The notes below the pieces were generated by a model. That model was given only the letters and a program-made list of their open reading frames with translations, was not told the origin of the DNA and ran no database searches. Below, one piece after another: positions 12,549 to 23,111 of a stretch of DNA of 64,000 nt. How positions within the stretch are numbered: the stretch's first letter is position 1; every line of letters begins with the position of its first letter. The DNA is from Sphaerolaimus hirsutus (taxonomy: Eukaryota > Nematoda > Chromadorea > Monhysterida > Sphaerolaimidae). A program made the position numbers and the translations under genes. The stretch covers positions 20,519,206 through 20,583,205 of the forward strand of contig OZ038459.1 of NCBI GenBank assembly GCA_964036195.1. Reading direction: 5' to 3'.

Positions 12549-13467
12549 TAATGTTCTAAAAAATAAAGAAAATAATTATTCTTAAATAAGTTATTAAGTT
12601 TACGTCAAAATTTACACATTCTACGTCAACATTTCACGTCAAACATTTTACGTCACCAAAAAATTTTGACATTCAATTAAGAACTACTAAAATAAAGATT
12701 ATTTGGTAAATTTTTTTTGGGACATTACACACAATTACTAGAACTACCTAATTCTGAAATTTCAATGCTGTACCTTTGTCTATTTTGATGTAATCAATTT
12801 CACGACGTCATCATTTCACGTCAAACGCCGCTGAGCTGTAATTCCAACTTAAGGGCGCCATCGCGCTGGCGCCTGGTGCTTGTGTTTCATGTCACAGCCG
12901 TTATGGTTGAGTCGAGTCTTTTGCCACCCATTTTTAGCCTTGAGTGATGAGTTGAGTTGACAAGATTAGTGTTTTTGCCGCTGGATCATGTGGTGTTTTC
13001 TTGACACAAGTAAAAATAAGTATGCATATTTGGCACTGTTACATGGCCAAACAAAAATAAAGGCTGATTTGATTTTACTGGAAATCCAAAGGACAAAAAC
13101 AAAAAATGTCTTTTTTCTGTGTATTTTCAGATTTTTTGAAGTGTAAATCTCAAAGTGATTTTTTCAAATGCTAGATGTGTTGTAGGCAGAAAGCTGTAGC
13201 ATCCATTGCCACAAAATTTTGCATACATCAATTTATTCAGCTCATCAATTTACCATCTTCATTGGACAGCGATCAGTCATTTCATCATTCAATGATTCAA
13301 ATCATATTTCATATCACAAATTTCACATGTGTTATTTGCAAGCCTATGGCAGCCACAGGACTGCAAGTTAAAAAATATTTACCTCTCCCTACAGTGATAA
13401 ACAAGTATGCTGTCAAAGTTAAAATCTTGTTGATAAAATCAGAAAATGCTCAATCATCAATAATACA

Positions 13468-13713
13468 TACTGTATATCCTTGAATAAAACTTATCCATTC
13501 CATCCTTGAATACATTCTGAATGCCAATGAACATGAATTTTAGCATGGATACCTTGTTTTTGTTGTTCTTGAACTGTTAAATACCTAAATGGCATGAGTT
13601 GATGGGATGCATTCATACAATAAATAAAGTGCAAGTTCTGGGGAAAGCAAAAACTCCTCCTCCAAAATATCTGAAGAAATAATAACTCCGCTGGGGCTTT
13701 ATTCGAGGATATA
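13468..13713. mobile_element. TA-type MITE, CTGTATATCC variant
   Basis: Starts TA-CTGTATATCCTTGAATAA, ends TTCGAGGATATACAG; the right TA is lost. The same element at 25.17-26.87 kb keeps TA at its right end but holds a nested hAT-like element. Confidence 0.7.
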
Positions 13714-13771
13714 CAGGACCAGCCTGATTTCATTTCTGAATTGTGGATACTGTTTTGTTGACATGTGCAAT

Positions 13772-14544
13772 CTACTTTTTGCAGTATTTATTAATAATAC
13801 CAGTTAAGTCTTTTACATATTTATCTTTTATTTCTTTCATATAGCCCAGCAGGCCATCCTTGTATTTTCCAGCCCTCATATGATTCAATTGAACTGATGA
13901 CTTTGCTATACTGTTTAACTCATTCTTGCTCAGATACTTTCCCAGTTCACTGTTTGGCTCAATCCATATCGTTTTATCATTGATTGACAGAACTATTACT
14001 ATGGCTGAAATGTGTAGTTTCATCCAATATATATAAACACAGTTACTTTTTGAGAAATAAAGCTTTTGAGAAAAACTGAACCTTTATAACAAGGGTCACC
14101 ATTTGTGGTCCATTGGGAAACCAATGAATCTGCAAATGCCCTTATTTCTGCAAAACTGACCTTGGCACCAGAACTGGCCAGTTTTTTACTCAGGGCAACG
14201 AAAATGCTGATTCCATTTTTGGGGCATTGGGCAGTTGCTGTAGAGCGTAGAAATTTACAAAATGTTGAAATTTACACATAAAATTACAAGACTGACTAAC
14301 CCACTTGTTTATCTGTTTCAGCTAGAATATCAGCAGCATTTTGATCAATTTCTGAAGTTTCTTCAGCACCGAGCACTTGATCAGGGTCACATATGAAACC
14401 ATTTGAAGTGGGTGAAATTTTGCATCCAGTTTTGTTGCTTTTCGGGTTGGGATAATTCTCTGAACTCCATGGTGTTTGGGATTGGCAATTTGTTTGGGAT
14501 GTAAAAATTAGAAAAACAATTGACGCAGTTGGGCTAGAGACCAT
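13772..14544 (-). CDS. MOLO1/TPM-like secreted protein, copy 1
   Basis: Three exons: 14301-14544, 14082-14237 and 13772-14004, separated by short GT-AG introns, 210 residues. Starts MVSSPTASIVFLIFTSQTNC, a signal peptide. Motifs in order: ENYPNPKSNKTGC, GFICDPDQVL, CPKNGISIFVAL, QWTTNGDPC, then VLSINDKTIWIEPN and the tail helix. This order (YPNP...C, ICDPD, long-helix, W-x-x-G-x-x-C, S-x-x-D) matches the MOLO1 (modulator of levamisole receptor) family as I know it, related to TPM domains. In nematodes MOLO-1 is an acetylcholine-receptor accessory protein; function here is unknown. No transmembrane helix is seen. Confidence 0.65.
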
Positions 14545-15318
14545 TTTTTGTTTTCACCTGCATGGACAATGAATGAACCTTTTACATATTTATCTTTTAT
14601 TTCTTTCATATAGCCCAGCAGGCCATCCTTGTATTTTCCAGCCCTCATATGATTCAATTGAACTGATGACTTTGCTATACTGTTCAACTCATTCTTGCTC
14701 AGATACTTTTCCAGTTCACTGTTTGGCTCAATCCATATCGTTTTATCATTGATTGACAGAATTATTACTATGGCTGAAATGTGTAGTTTCATCCAAAATA
14801 TAAACACAGTTACATTTTGAGAAATAAAGCTTCTGAGAAAAACTTAACCTTTATGACAAGGGTCACCATTTGTGGTCCATTGGGAGACCAATGAAACGGC
14901 AAATGCACTTATTTCTGCAAGACTGACCTTGGCACCAGAACTGGCCAGTTTTTTACTCAGGGCAACGAAAATGCTGATTCCATTTTTGGGGCATTGGGCA
15001 GTTGCTGTAGAGTGTTGAAGTTTACAAAATGTTGAAATTTACACATAAAATTACAAGACATTACATTTACTAACCCACTTGTTTGTCTGTTTCAGCTAGA
15101 ATATCAGCAGCATTTTGATCAATTTCTGAAGTTTCGTCAGCACCGAGCACTTGATCGGGGTCACATATGAAACCATTTGAAGTGGGTGAAATATTGCATC
15201 CAGTTTTGTTGCTTTTCGGGTTGGGATAATTCTCTGAACTCCATGGTGTTTGGGATTGGCAATTTGTTAGGGATATAAAAATTAGAAAAAAAATTGACGC
15301 AGTTGGGCTAGAGACCAT
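14508..15318 (-). CDS. MOLO1/TPM-like protein, copy 2, altered C-terminus
   Basis: Exons 15075-15318, 14849-15004 and 14508-14773. Nearly identical to copy 1 in the first two exons and most of the third. After DKYVK the native tail of copy 1 is lost: reading runs across the duplication junction into what is the 5' flank and first codons of copy 1, in another frame, giving a novel tail ending LRQLFF. A possible donor (AAAAG|GTTCAT) sits exactly at the junction, so splicing could also change the tail. The start ATG is the one before VSSPTAS, eight codons inside the longer ORF. May be functional, chimeric or decaying. Confidence 0.55.
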
Positions 15319-15446
15319 TTTTGTTTTCACCTGCATGGACAATGAATGTAATATTTAGATAAATAAGTGTGTCTTTACAGTCTATGGTTTGCAACATGGT
15401 CCAAACAAATGCTGTAGGTTTTCAACAATTTTTGTTTAAAAAATAC

Positions 15447-15827
15447 CGTATTACCTAGAAATACCCACATGGGGGTTTATTATTTCGCTAGCAAAATTTT
15501 AGTGGGGTTAATTCGAGAGGGATAATTATTTCGTCGGAAATTTCCGTAAAGGTCATAGTAAATGGTAGGCGTTTGCGTACCCAAAACAGGTAATAAATGT
15601 GTCAAAACAGGATATTTTTGGACATAAAACGTAGATAGCTGCACAAACTAGTCTATGTGTAGCTGCGATACAAATTAGCAATAATAAATACATCATGTAC
15701 ATTGCATACATGATGTACATCATTCCGGAGGGGGGTATTTCGAGGGGAGGTATTTCTTCTCCAGCCCATTTTGAGGGGGGGTTAATTCGAGGGGGGTATT
15801 CAAATTGGGATAATTCGAGCTATCAGG
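15447..15827. mobile_element. TA-flanked MITE
   Basis: TA-CCGTATTACCTAGAAATACC ... interior GGGGGGTATTTCGAGG motifs, ending near ATCAGGGTA. Contains TTCGAGAG uninterrupted, the empty site for the element ending at 302. Confidence 0.65.
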
Positions 15828-15964
15828 GTAGGTCAATTTCGTGGCACAGCTGCACGTAAATATAAGTTCGATGGCAGAAAAATCACTGTTTTTAATTTAC
15901 ACTGTAAATACATATCAAAGCTGAAAATGGCTAAATGTAACGAGTGATCTGATGCCAAGTGCTC
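15515..15964. repeat. Dispersed duplication, copy B
   Basis: Counterpart of 303-755, extending past the TA element into flank that reads the same in both copies up to AAGTGCTCA. Confidence 0.85.
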
Positions 15965-16082
15965 AGAAAACATTTTAATTTTTTGACTATTTTACCAACT
16001 GTACTTTTTTACAAAAAGAACCACATTCGATCTACATGATGAACAAAATTTGTATACCATATTTTTTCACAAAAATACACAC

Positions 16083-16308
16083 CAGGTGCCGTTTCCGCAA
16101 GCGGAAAAGTTAAGAGTTAAAACTTAAGAGTTAAGTAAAATGATAAATGATAAGTTAAGAGTAAAGTTGAAAGTTAAGAGTTGAGTAAAATCATTTGTCG
16201 TTTGACTCAGCTCTTAACTCTTTACTTTACTCATAACTTGTCGTTTGTCATTTTACTCAACTCTTAAGTTTTACCTCTTAACTTTTCCACTTGCGGAACT
16301 GGCCCCTG
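16083..16308. mobile_element. Foldback MITE of TTAAGAG arrays
   Basis: Ends AGGTGCCGTTTCCGCAAG and, inverted, AGGGGCCAGTTCCGCAAG, with arms made of TTAAGAGTTAAAA units. A larger relative is 34368-35979. No convincing target duplication. Confidence 0.6.
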
Positions 16309-16411
16309 GAACGGCTCTGCACTGCGTTTACTATGCCACAATTAATGACAAAACAGATGTGGCAGGTCAACACAACATTAACTTTTGCATCTTGTGTGTA
16401 GGCTCCGATGG

Positions 16412-16455
16412 AACGCCACACACAAATTGTTACTGTATTTTGATGAATAAAGTTA
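16412..16455. repeat. 44-bp direct repeat across the gap, copy 1
   Basis: Exactly equal to 18554-18597. It contains AACGCCAC without the insertion seen at the other copy. Confidence 0.9.
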
Positions 16456-16458
16456 GGC

Positions 16459-16788
16459 AGGGGTATCTTGAATTTTGACCCTCCGAGTGGTTGTATAGAT
16501 AGCAAATCGCTCCTCCGGAGGGATAGATAGCTGAAAAATTTTCTGGAGGGGGGGGGGGGGTTGGGGGTGGTTTGGGGGGGGGGGGGGGGGGTTGTGGTGG
16601 TTCAATATATAGGCTTTTTCGGGGCATAGAAGGAGGAAAAGGGCGAGAAATCGCTAAAAGTAGGTGTAAAATAGCTCAAAATGAGTATACAAGAGCATAT
16701 AGTACTTAAAATAGCTGAAAATAGGCAGTCAGATGCATGAACTAGTGCATTTGGAGGTGAAAATCTATATATAGGTATGAAAAATAGC
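16459..16788. mobile_element. Partial CAGGGG element running into the gap
   Basis: Starts CAGGGGTATCTTGAATTTTG and includes GATAGATAGCTGA and long G runs like those at 18.02-18.17 kb, where an inverse end ACCCCTG occurs. Lost in the N run; only short chance ORFs. Confidence 0.4.
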
Positions 16789-16988
16789 NNNNNNNNNNNN
16801 NNNNNNNNNNNNNNNNNNNNNNNNNNNNNNNNNNNNNNNNNNNNNNNNNNNNNNNNNNNNNNNNNNNNNNNNNNNNNNNNNNNNNNNNNNNNNNNNNNNN
16901 NNNNNNNNNNNNNNNNNNNNNNNNNNNNNNNNNNNNNNNNNNNNNNNNNNNNNNNNNNNNNNNNNNNNNNNNNNNNNNNNNNNNNNNN
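16789..16988. other. Assembly gap of 200 N
   Basis: Run of N of round length, so probably a scaffold gap of unknown true size. Confidence 0.99.
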
Positions 16989-16990
16989 AC

Positions 16991-18553
16991 TAGTGATGGA
17001 AAAAGCGCCAGGCTTTCAGCGCCAAGCGCCAAAAGCGCCATGGCGCTTTTCTAACCCCGGCGCCAAGCGCCAATGGCGCCAGAGCAAAATGGCGCCAAGC
17101 GCCAAAAGCGCCATGGCGCTTTTCTGAACCTCAGCGCCAAGCGCCAATGGCGCCAGAGGGTGATGGCGCCAAGCGCCAATAGCGCCAGCGCCAAAAAAAT
17201 TTTTCTACAGTTTGATGGTAGAAAAATGAGTGCATAACTGTGAGTGACGTACCGCTGAAGTCATAGTAGTCTATTCAACTTTTGCCCATTCAAACAACCA
17301 CTAAATCGGGGCAAAATTTCCCAAAAAAGCGCTCTGGAGAGATACATAAAGAGCCGGCAAATATAAATGGGTTTTTGATTTTGAAAAATTTAATCAATTT
17401 TCATCCGACCCCAAATAAAAGTTGGGGCGAGCCACCCAGCTCAGTTTGTAGCCCCAACATTTCTCTACAGGAACCCCCGGGATGACCCCTGTAGCTGCTC
17501 AGGTACAGCTGCAGGGGCGCCTCCCGTAATAAATTGTAAAATTCCGGCTGGCAAATATGAATGGGTTTTTGAAATCGATTTTTTTGCGCTCTTTACACGC
17601 GAAGTGTAAAGAGCGCAAGTGTTTCGTATTTGAATATTCTGGTGCAGAAATTCACGCCCTTTCTTTATAGGGCAATTTCAAAGCATGAATCCAAATATTT
17701 TGCATCCCAAAATGATGTTCACGTATAAAATGATATTATGATGTTTCGCGTGTAAAGAGCACAAAAAAAATTGATTCCAAAAACCCATTCATAGTTGCCA
17801 ACCGGAATTTTCGAATTTTTTACTGGAGGCGCCCCTGCAGCTGCACCTGAGCAGCTACAGGGGTCATCCCGGGGGTACCTGTAGAGAAATGTTGGGGCTA
17901 CAAACTGAGCTGGGTGGCTCGCCCCAACTTTTATTTGGGGTCGAATGAAAATTGATTAAATTTTTCAAAATCAAAAACCCATTTATATTTGCCGGCTCTT
18001 TATCTGGTCGATTTGGGGGAGGGGGGGGGCTCAAGCGATAGTAGCCTAAAATTTAGCCTCAGGTTAGATAGATAGCTGAGCGGCACCGGTGATAGATAGA
18101 TAGCCGGAGCGTTTGTTGGGGGGTAACCCCCCCCCCACCCCCCTCCAACCCCCGCCAGACTGAACCCCTGATTTAGACTGCAAGAAAGAATTGGGAGGAA
18201 AGCATAAAAGGGGATTTACCGCTATTTTAACACCTCTGCTTTTATTCAATGTTCACATCTATTTATATAAAGTCTACCCTAATATTTATCAATATTTATT
18301 CAGTTGCCTCAAAATTGATCAACTGCAGTGTCGATTTCCCCGTATTATAAATTTTTTTATTATCATGGTTGGCGCTTTTTTGGCGCCATTTAAAATGCCG
18401 GTGCCAGGCGCCAATAGCGCCACCAGAAAATGGCGCCAAGCGCCAAAAGCGCCATGGCGCTTTCTCAAACCCCAGCGCCAAGCGCCAATGGCGCCAGAGC
18501 GTTTTAGCGCCAAGCGCCAAAAGCGCCAGCGCCATGGCGCTTTTCCATCACTA
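16991..18553. mobile_element. hAT-like element, AGCGCC arrays, with large foldback core
   Basis: Starts TAGTGATGGAAAAAGCGCC right after the gap and ends GCGCTTTTCCATCACTA. The right duplication is AACGCCAC (18554-18561); only its last AC is visible on the left because of the gap. GCGCCAAGCGCCAAAAGCGCC arrays occupy both ends, so ORFs there are repeat translations. Confidence 0.75.
17348..18002. repeat. Large inverted repeat
   Basis: Arms 17348-17603 and 17744-18002 are near-perfect reverse complements, from AAAGAGCCGGCAAATATAAA inward to GCTCTTTACACGCGAA, with a 140-bp spacer. Probably a foldback element inside the surrounding hAT-like element. Confidence 0.85.
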
Positions 18554-18597
18554 AACGCCACACACAAATTGTTACTGTATTTTGATGAATAAAGTTA

Positions 18598-19055
18598 ATT
18601 TAAAACTGTGCACCAAATTCACCCATATTAAAAAAATGACCTGTCATGAGTCATGACAAAAAAAGAAGAAATTTTAGATCAGGTGGGTATAATATGACAG
18701 GTTTAATTTAATTTTTTACCATTTACTCGCGGACTTCTAACATTTATTGAAAGCAACAAAAATTTTGCCATAAATTCAAAAAAAGCGACCGGCGCCGGAG
18801 ATTGCTAATGGCACCGTGAAATGGCATCTGAACCGCGGCAACATCCCATCACAGATTTCGAGGCTCTTTTGAGGGTGAAAATATCAAAAAATAAATATCG
18901 AAAATAACAAAAAATAAATATTGTTGAAGGAATTTTCAGACACTACACTAAAGGAACAGAAATTTCATGTTGAAAAGAACAACGTTGAAAAGAAAAAATC
19001 GACATTAATACAATGAATCATATCCAAAATATTGTATTTTGTATATGCTTACAAC
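18598..19055. other. Non-coding, no feature recognised
   Basis: AT-rich unique-looking sequence between two elements; no coding exon or terminal repeat found. Confidence 0.5.
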
Positions 19056-19535
19056 TAGGGTGTCAACAAAAACTTTTTGGCAGAAAACGGAAACAGAAAA
19101 AAAATTACACTTGCCAGAAAACGGAAACGGAAACGGCAACCAATTTGCACCTGCTGGAAAACGGAAAACGGAAAAATGAAAAGCCGGAAAACGGAAATGG
19201 AAACTGAAAAATTTGCTGAAATTATGCCGGAAATGGAAAAATTTGCAGAAATCTTGCTAGAAATAGAAACAATTCACATAATTGAGAACCTGCATGCATG
19301 TTTACCAGTTTGGCTGAAACAGAAAACAGAGAATTGAGTCAGAAAATGAAAAAACAGTAGGAAAAACAGACATATTGGGCCGGAAATCGGAAAAAAGGCG
19401 GAAAAACTGAAATTTTAGCTGGAAAATGGAAAATGAGCCAGAAAAACGGAAACGGAAAAAACATTTAACAGCGGGAGAACGGAAACGGAAAAAAATTTGC
19501 CTGCGGAAAGCGGAAAACGGAAAGTTGACACCCTA
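19056..19535. mobile_element. hAT-like MITE of GGAAAACGGAAA arrays
   Basis: TAGGGTGTCAAC ... GTTGACACCCTA flanked by exact CTTACAAC duplications (19048-19055, 19536-19543). Body is GAAAACGGAAAC units. Family also at 27106-27324 and 55480-55956. Confidence 0.85.
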
Positions 19536-19596
19536 CTTACAACTCATTTCGAAATTGACAACAACACAACAATCTGTTGGAACTTAGGGCACAAAG

Positions 19597-19672
19597 TTCA
19601 TCTAAACATGTATCATGTTCATCTAAACATGTATCATGTTCATCTAAACATATATCATATTCATCTAGACAT
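19597..19672. repeat. 21-bp tandem repeat, about four units
   Basis: Unit CATCTAAACATGTATCATGTT with changes in the last units. The surrounding 19544-20002 has no supported gene. Confidence 0.8.
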
Positions 19673-20010
19673 GTCAATTGTCAAGGTGGTTGCAAATTTA
19701 CACCACATCATGTATGTCTGCATATATAATGATATGGAACGTAAAGCTCTGTCGACAATACCATGTAGCATTCCATGTAACTGGAAAGTAGATCCACTGG
19801 GCGCAAAAACGTGTCATGCACATAGGGTGGGGTTGGATAAAATGATATTGAAATGTCTCACCCAAAAAACAGATCGATAGATGAAATACGAGGGAGTATA
19901 AAGTATTGACGTTAAGCAGCAAGAGTAAGGCATGATGGCAGGCTGCCAAAACAGCAGCCAGTCCGGATTGCGGAGCTCAGGACGAGAGGGGCGTAACCAT
20001 ATCTCATGAC

Positions 20011-21113
20011 TAGTGATGGAAAAGCGCCAGGAAAGATGGCGCCATGGCGCCATTCAAAATAATGGCGCCGGGCGCCAGAGAAAATGGCGCCAAGCGCCAA
20101 TGGCGCCGCGGCGCCATCCGAAAAAATGGCGCCGGGCGCCAAAGGGCGCCAAGAAAAATGGCGCCAACGATAAAAGTCACTATTTTAGCACGTATATCAT
20201 AACAGAAGCTTTTTTAGAAGAGAAATATGTTACCGTATTTCCTCCAAATACCCCTTGACTTACCCCCTTCGGAATACCCCCACTCGCTGGGAAAAAATAA
20301 CCCCCACTCGACACCCCCCCCCATCTGAAATAAGGTACATCATGTTTGCAATGAACATGATGTTTTAATGGCTGCCAATTTACATCGCAGCTATACCGTA
20401 TTTCCTTGAAATACCAATAGGGGGTTTATTTTTCATAGAGTGCAAAGTTCATTGTGTGCAGAGTGTCACAGTTCGAGTGGGGGGGGGGCATTTCAAGGGG
20501 GGTGGGGTTTGTTCAAGGGGTGGTTGTATTATTTCCCCAGAAATTTTCGAGACAGATCATAGTAAAAATGGGCTTTTACATCCCCAGAACTGGTAATAAA
20601 AGTGACAAAACAGGATATATTTAGATGTATCAACGTAGATGGCTACACAAACTAGTCTTATGTGTGGCTGTGATGCATATTGGTATCGATTAATACATCA
20701 TGTACATTGTGTACATGATGTACCTTATTCCAGACAGGGGTATTTCGAGGGGGGTTATATTTTACTCTGCTCGAAAAAACCTGGGGGTATTTCGAGGGGG
20801 CTATTTTGAGGAAATATGGTGCATTGACTGCTTTGTGTAACGATCTATGATAAAATGTCCAAAAATGTCCTATTTGGTCACATTTATTCGCGGAATTTTG
20901 GCGCCATTTCTGGCGCCATCCAAAACAATGGCGCCGGGCGCCAAATTGGCGCCAGCGAAAATGGCGCCAAGCGCCAAGGGCGCCATTCGAAAAAGTGGCG
21001 CCAGGCGCCAGATGGCGCCAGAGAAAAGGGCGCCAAGCGCCAATGGCGCCATGGCGCTGGCGCCCTTTGGCGCCATTAAAGGGCGCCAGCGCCATGGCGC
21101 CATTCCATCACTA
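20011..21113. mobile_element. hAT-like element of GGCGCC arrays (1103 bp)
   Basis: TAGTGATGGAAAAGCGCC ... GGCGCCATTCCATCACTA flanked by exact CTCATGAC duplications (20003-20010, 21114-21121). Both ends are ATGGCGCC / GGCGCCAAGCGCC arrays; the middle holds TA-type G-rich sequence. No transposase. Confidence 0.9.
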
Positions 21114-21265
21114 CTCATGACCCATGTATGTATGTATGTAAGTTCAGACATGCACAGACAAATGAAATTTTCACAGCCAAACTGCCATATTCATGTTGTC
21201 CACATTTTATCAAGTTTCTGTGCTCGAAACTGCCTAATCAAATACATCTGTGTAAATATTCATTA

Positions 21266-21681
21266 GACCCCGTTTACACGGATTTTTTGTGATGACTCGA
21301 CAAAAATAAAACATTCAATAAGTTGAGTAAAATTTTTCCATATTTATGAGAAAAAGTGGTCAATTATACATCTTACCTAGGCAAATATGCATGTCAAATT
21401 GCACAATCGTGCTTGTAGCTCATGAGTTAAAGGCGTTTGAAAACTTTTGCAGTTGTCAGACAGTTGTCGGACTGTCTCCGACAGCCAGCGACAATAGCAA
21501 ACTTTTTTCGAACGTTATTAATCTTGAGCTACAAGCACGAGTCTGCAATTTGGCCTGCATATTCGCTTAGGTAGAAGGTATACTTGACCACTTTTTCTAA
21601 TGAATATGGAACTTTTTTACTCAACTTATTGAACGTTTTATTGTCGTCGAGTCGTCACAAAAAATCCGTGTAAATGGGGTC
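21266..21681. mobile_element. Harbinger-like foldback MITE
   Basis: GACCCCGTTTACACGGATTT ... inverse form, flanked by TTA (21263-21265, 21682-21684). Arms pair over most of the length, about 190 bases each. A 3-bp TTA duplication fits PIF/Harbinger. Confidence 0.75.
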
Positions 21682-21858
21682 TTAAGGTACTTCATGGTGT
21701 AGAATCTAAAATAGTTGCTCAAAAATAAAAATCGATTTGAAATGCGTGTGATTTTTGGCGTAGCAACCACCTCATTTTGGTTGGATTTCGTATATCCTCG
21801 AAATACCCCCGGGGAGTTATTTTTGAGGGGGTTATTTTTTCGCAGTTTTAAGCGATTA

Positions 21859-22246
21859 CCGTATTTCCTTGAAACACCCCCCCCCCCCTTGAAACACCCA
21901 CAGGTCTGAGCGTGCAGAGAAAAAAATAACTCCTCGAAATACCGCCTTTCTTGAATGATGCACATCATGTATGCGAAATGCTTTGAATTTGCATCGCAGC
22001 TACACATACACTAGATGTATATACTGTTGCATGTTTGTATGTATATACTGTTGACTAGCAGATGTAAAAAAAACCCTCGAAATATCCCCACCCAAAATGA
22101 GTGTATAGAGAATGTAATTGCCAAAAACTGCAGTTTGTGATCTGTGTAATGCAAAACCGCTGACGTTAACCTCCCTAGATTAACACCCCTTAAAGTGAGA
22201 AAAAGAAAAAATAAACCCCCCGGGGGGTATTTCGGGGAATTACGGT
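21859..22246. mobile_element. TA-flanked MITE
   Basis: Counterpart of 10108-10949 without the nested insertion; TA-CCGTATTTCCTTG ... GGGGAATTACGG-TA. Confidence 0.75.
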
Positions 22247-23111
22247 ATACTATACGGATAGTTTTTCCGATTTTGTAGTTTTTTTAAGAACAAAACAACG
22301 CGGCAATCGAATGCGATGCAGCCCTTCAAACTAAAAAACTAGTCTTGTGTAGCTTAGTCGAAATATCTGCAAACATGAAATCAAACCAAAATCAAAAACA
22401 TATTGAAAAAAACATCTGTTTATTAACCAACCCATGGATTTTAGGTTGCTTTGGCAATTTACCAAAACATGGAATCGCTCGTATTTTATGACCTTGACAA
22501 TCAGGACAAAGCACGCGTAGGTGTATTTATGTCTGCAAAATACATGATCGTATTTAATAGTGATGGAAGGGCGCCATGGTGCTGGCTCTGGCGCCTGGTG
22601 CTTGTGTGTCATGTCACAGCCGTATTTTTTTGGTTGAGTCGAGTCTTCTGCCACCCATTTTTAAGTTGAGTTGACAAGATAAACCGGGGATCCATTGCCA
22701 CAAAAAGTTTGCATAAATCAATTTATTCAGTTCATCAATTTACTGTCTTCATTGGACAGTGATCAGTCATCTCATCATTCAATGGTATATTCACAAATTT
22801 CATATGGGTTATGTGCAAGCCTAGGGGAGCCACAGATTTGCAAGTTAATAAATATTGACCTCTCCCTACTAGTGATGTAAAGGCACCGGGGCACCGGTGC
22901 CCCGGTGCTGGGCACCGAAGGCCACCAGCACCGGTGCTGGTGCGGTGCCATTGCAATCTTCAGGGGTGCCATGCCAGTGCCAGTGCTATTTTTTTCAGAA
23001 TAGCACTGGTGCCGGTGCGGTGCGGTGCCATTTTTTTGCTGGTGCCAAAGGTGCTAGCACCAGCGCCAAAGTAAAAGGCACCGGGAAAGGCACCGGCCAA
23101 GGCTTCATGTG

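Larger units (their letters stand above)
11258..12849. mobile_element. Harbinger-like foldback element with two nested insertions
   Basis: Ends AGCCGGAATTTCAGCTCAGC and, inverted, AGTTGGAATTACAGCTCAGC, flanked by TAA (11255-11257 and 12850-12852). A TAA/TTA duplication fits PIF/Harbinger. The arms pair over more than 100 bases. Contains 11364-12134 and 12161-12548. Absent from the second segmental-duplication copy. Confidence 0.65.
9433..13713. repeat. Segmental duplication, copy 1
   Basis: Shares blocks in the same order with 21682-26870, starting GGTACTTCA and continuing through 10.0-11.26, 12.85-13.0 and 13.19-13.71 kb. Differences are mainly transposon insertions private to one copy. No gene recognised inside. 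Confidence 0.85.
13740..15350 (-). repeat. Tandem duplication of the MOLO1-like gene unit
   Basis: Two head-to-tail units of about 0.78 kb (13.79-14.57 and 14.58-15.35 kb) match across exons and introns with scattered substitutions. The junction lies in the last exon of the upstream copy. Sequence beyond the shared part differs on both sides. Confidence 0.85.

Noticed and set aside
19056-19535. Array that could be read as a CRISPR
   Set aside because: Units are short, contiguous and imperfect without unique spacers, and the block is bounded by hAT-type ends and an 8-bp duplication.
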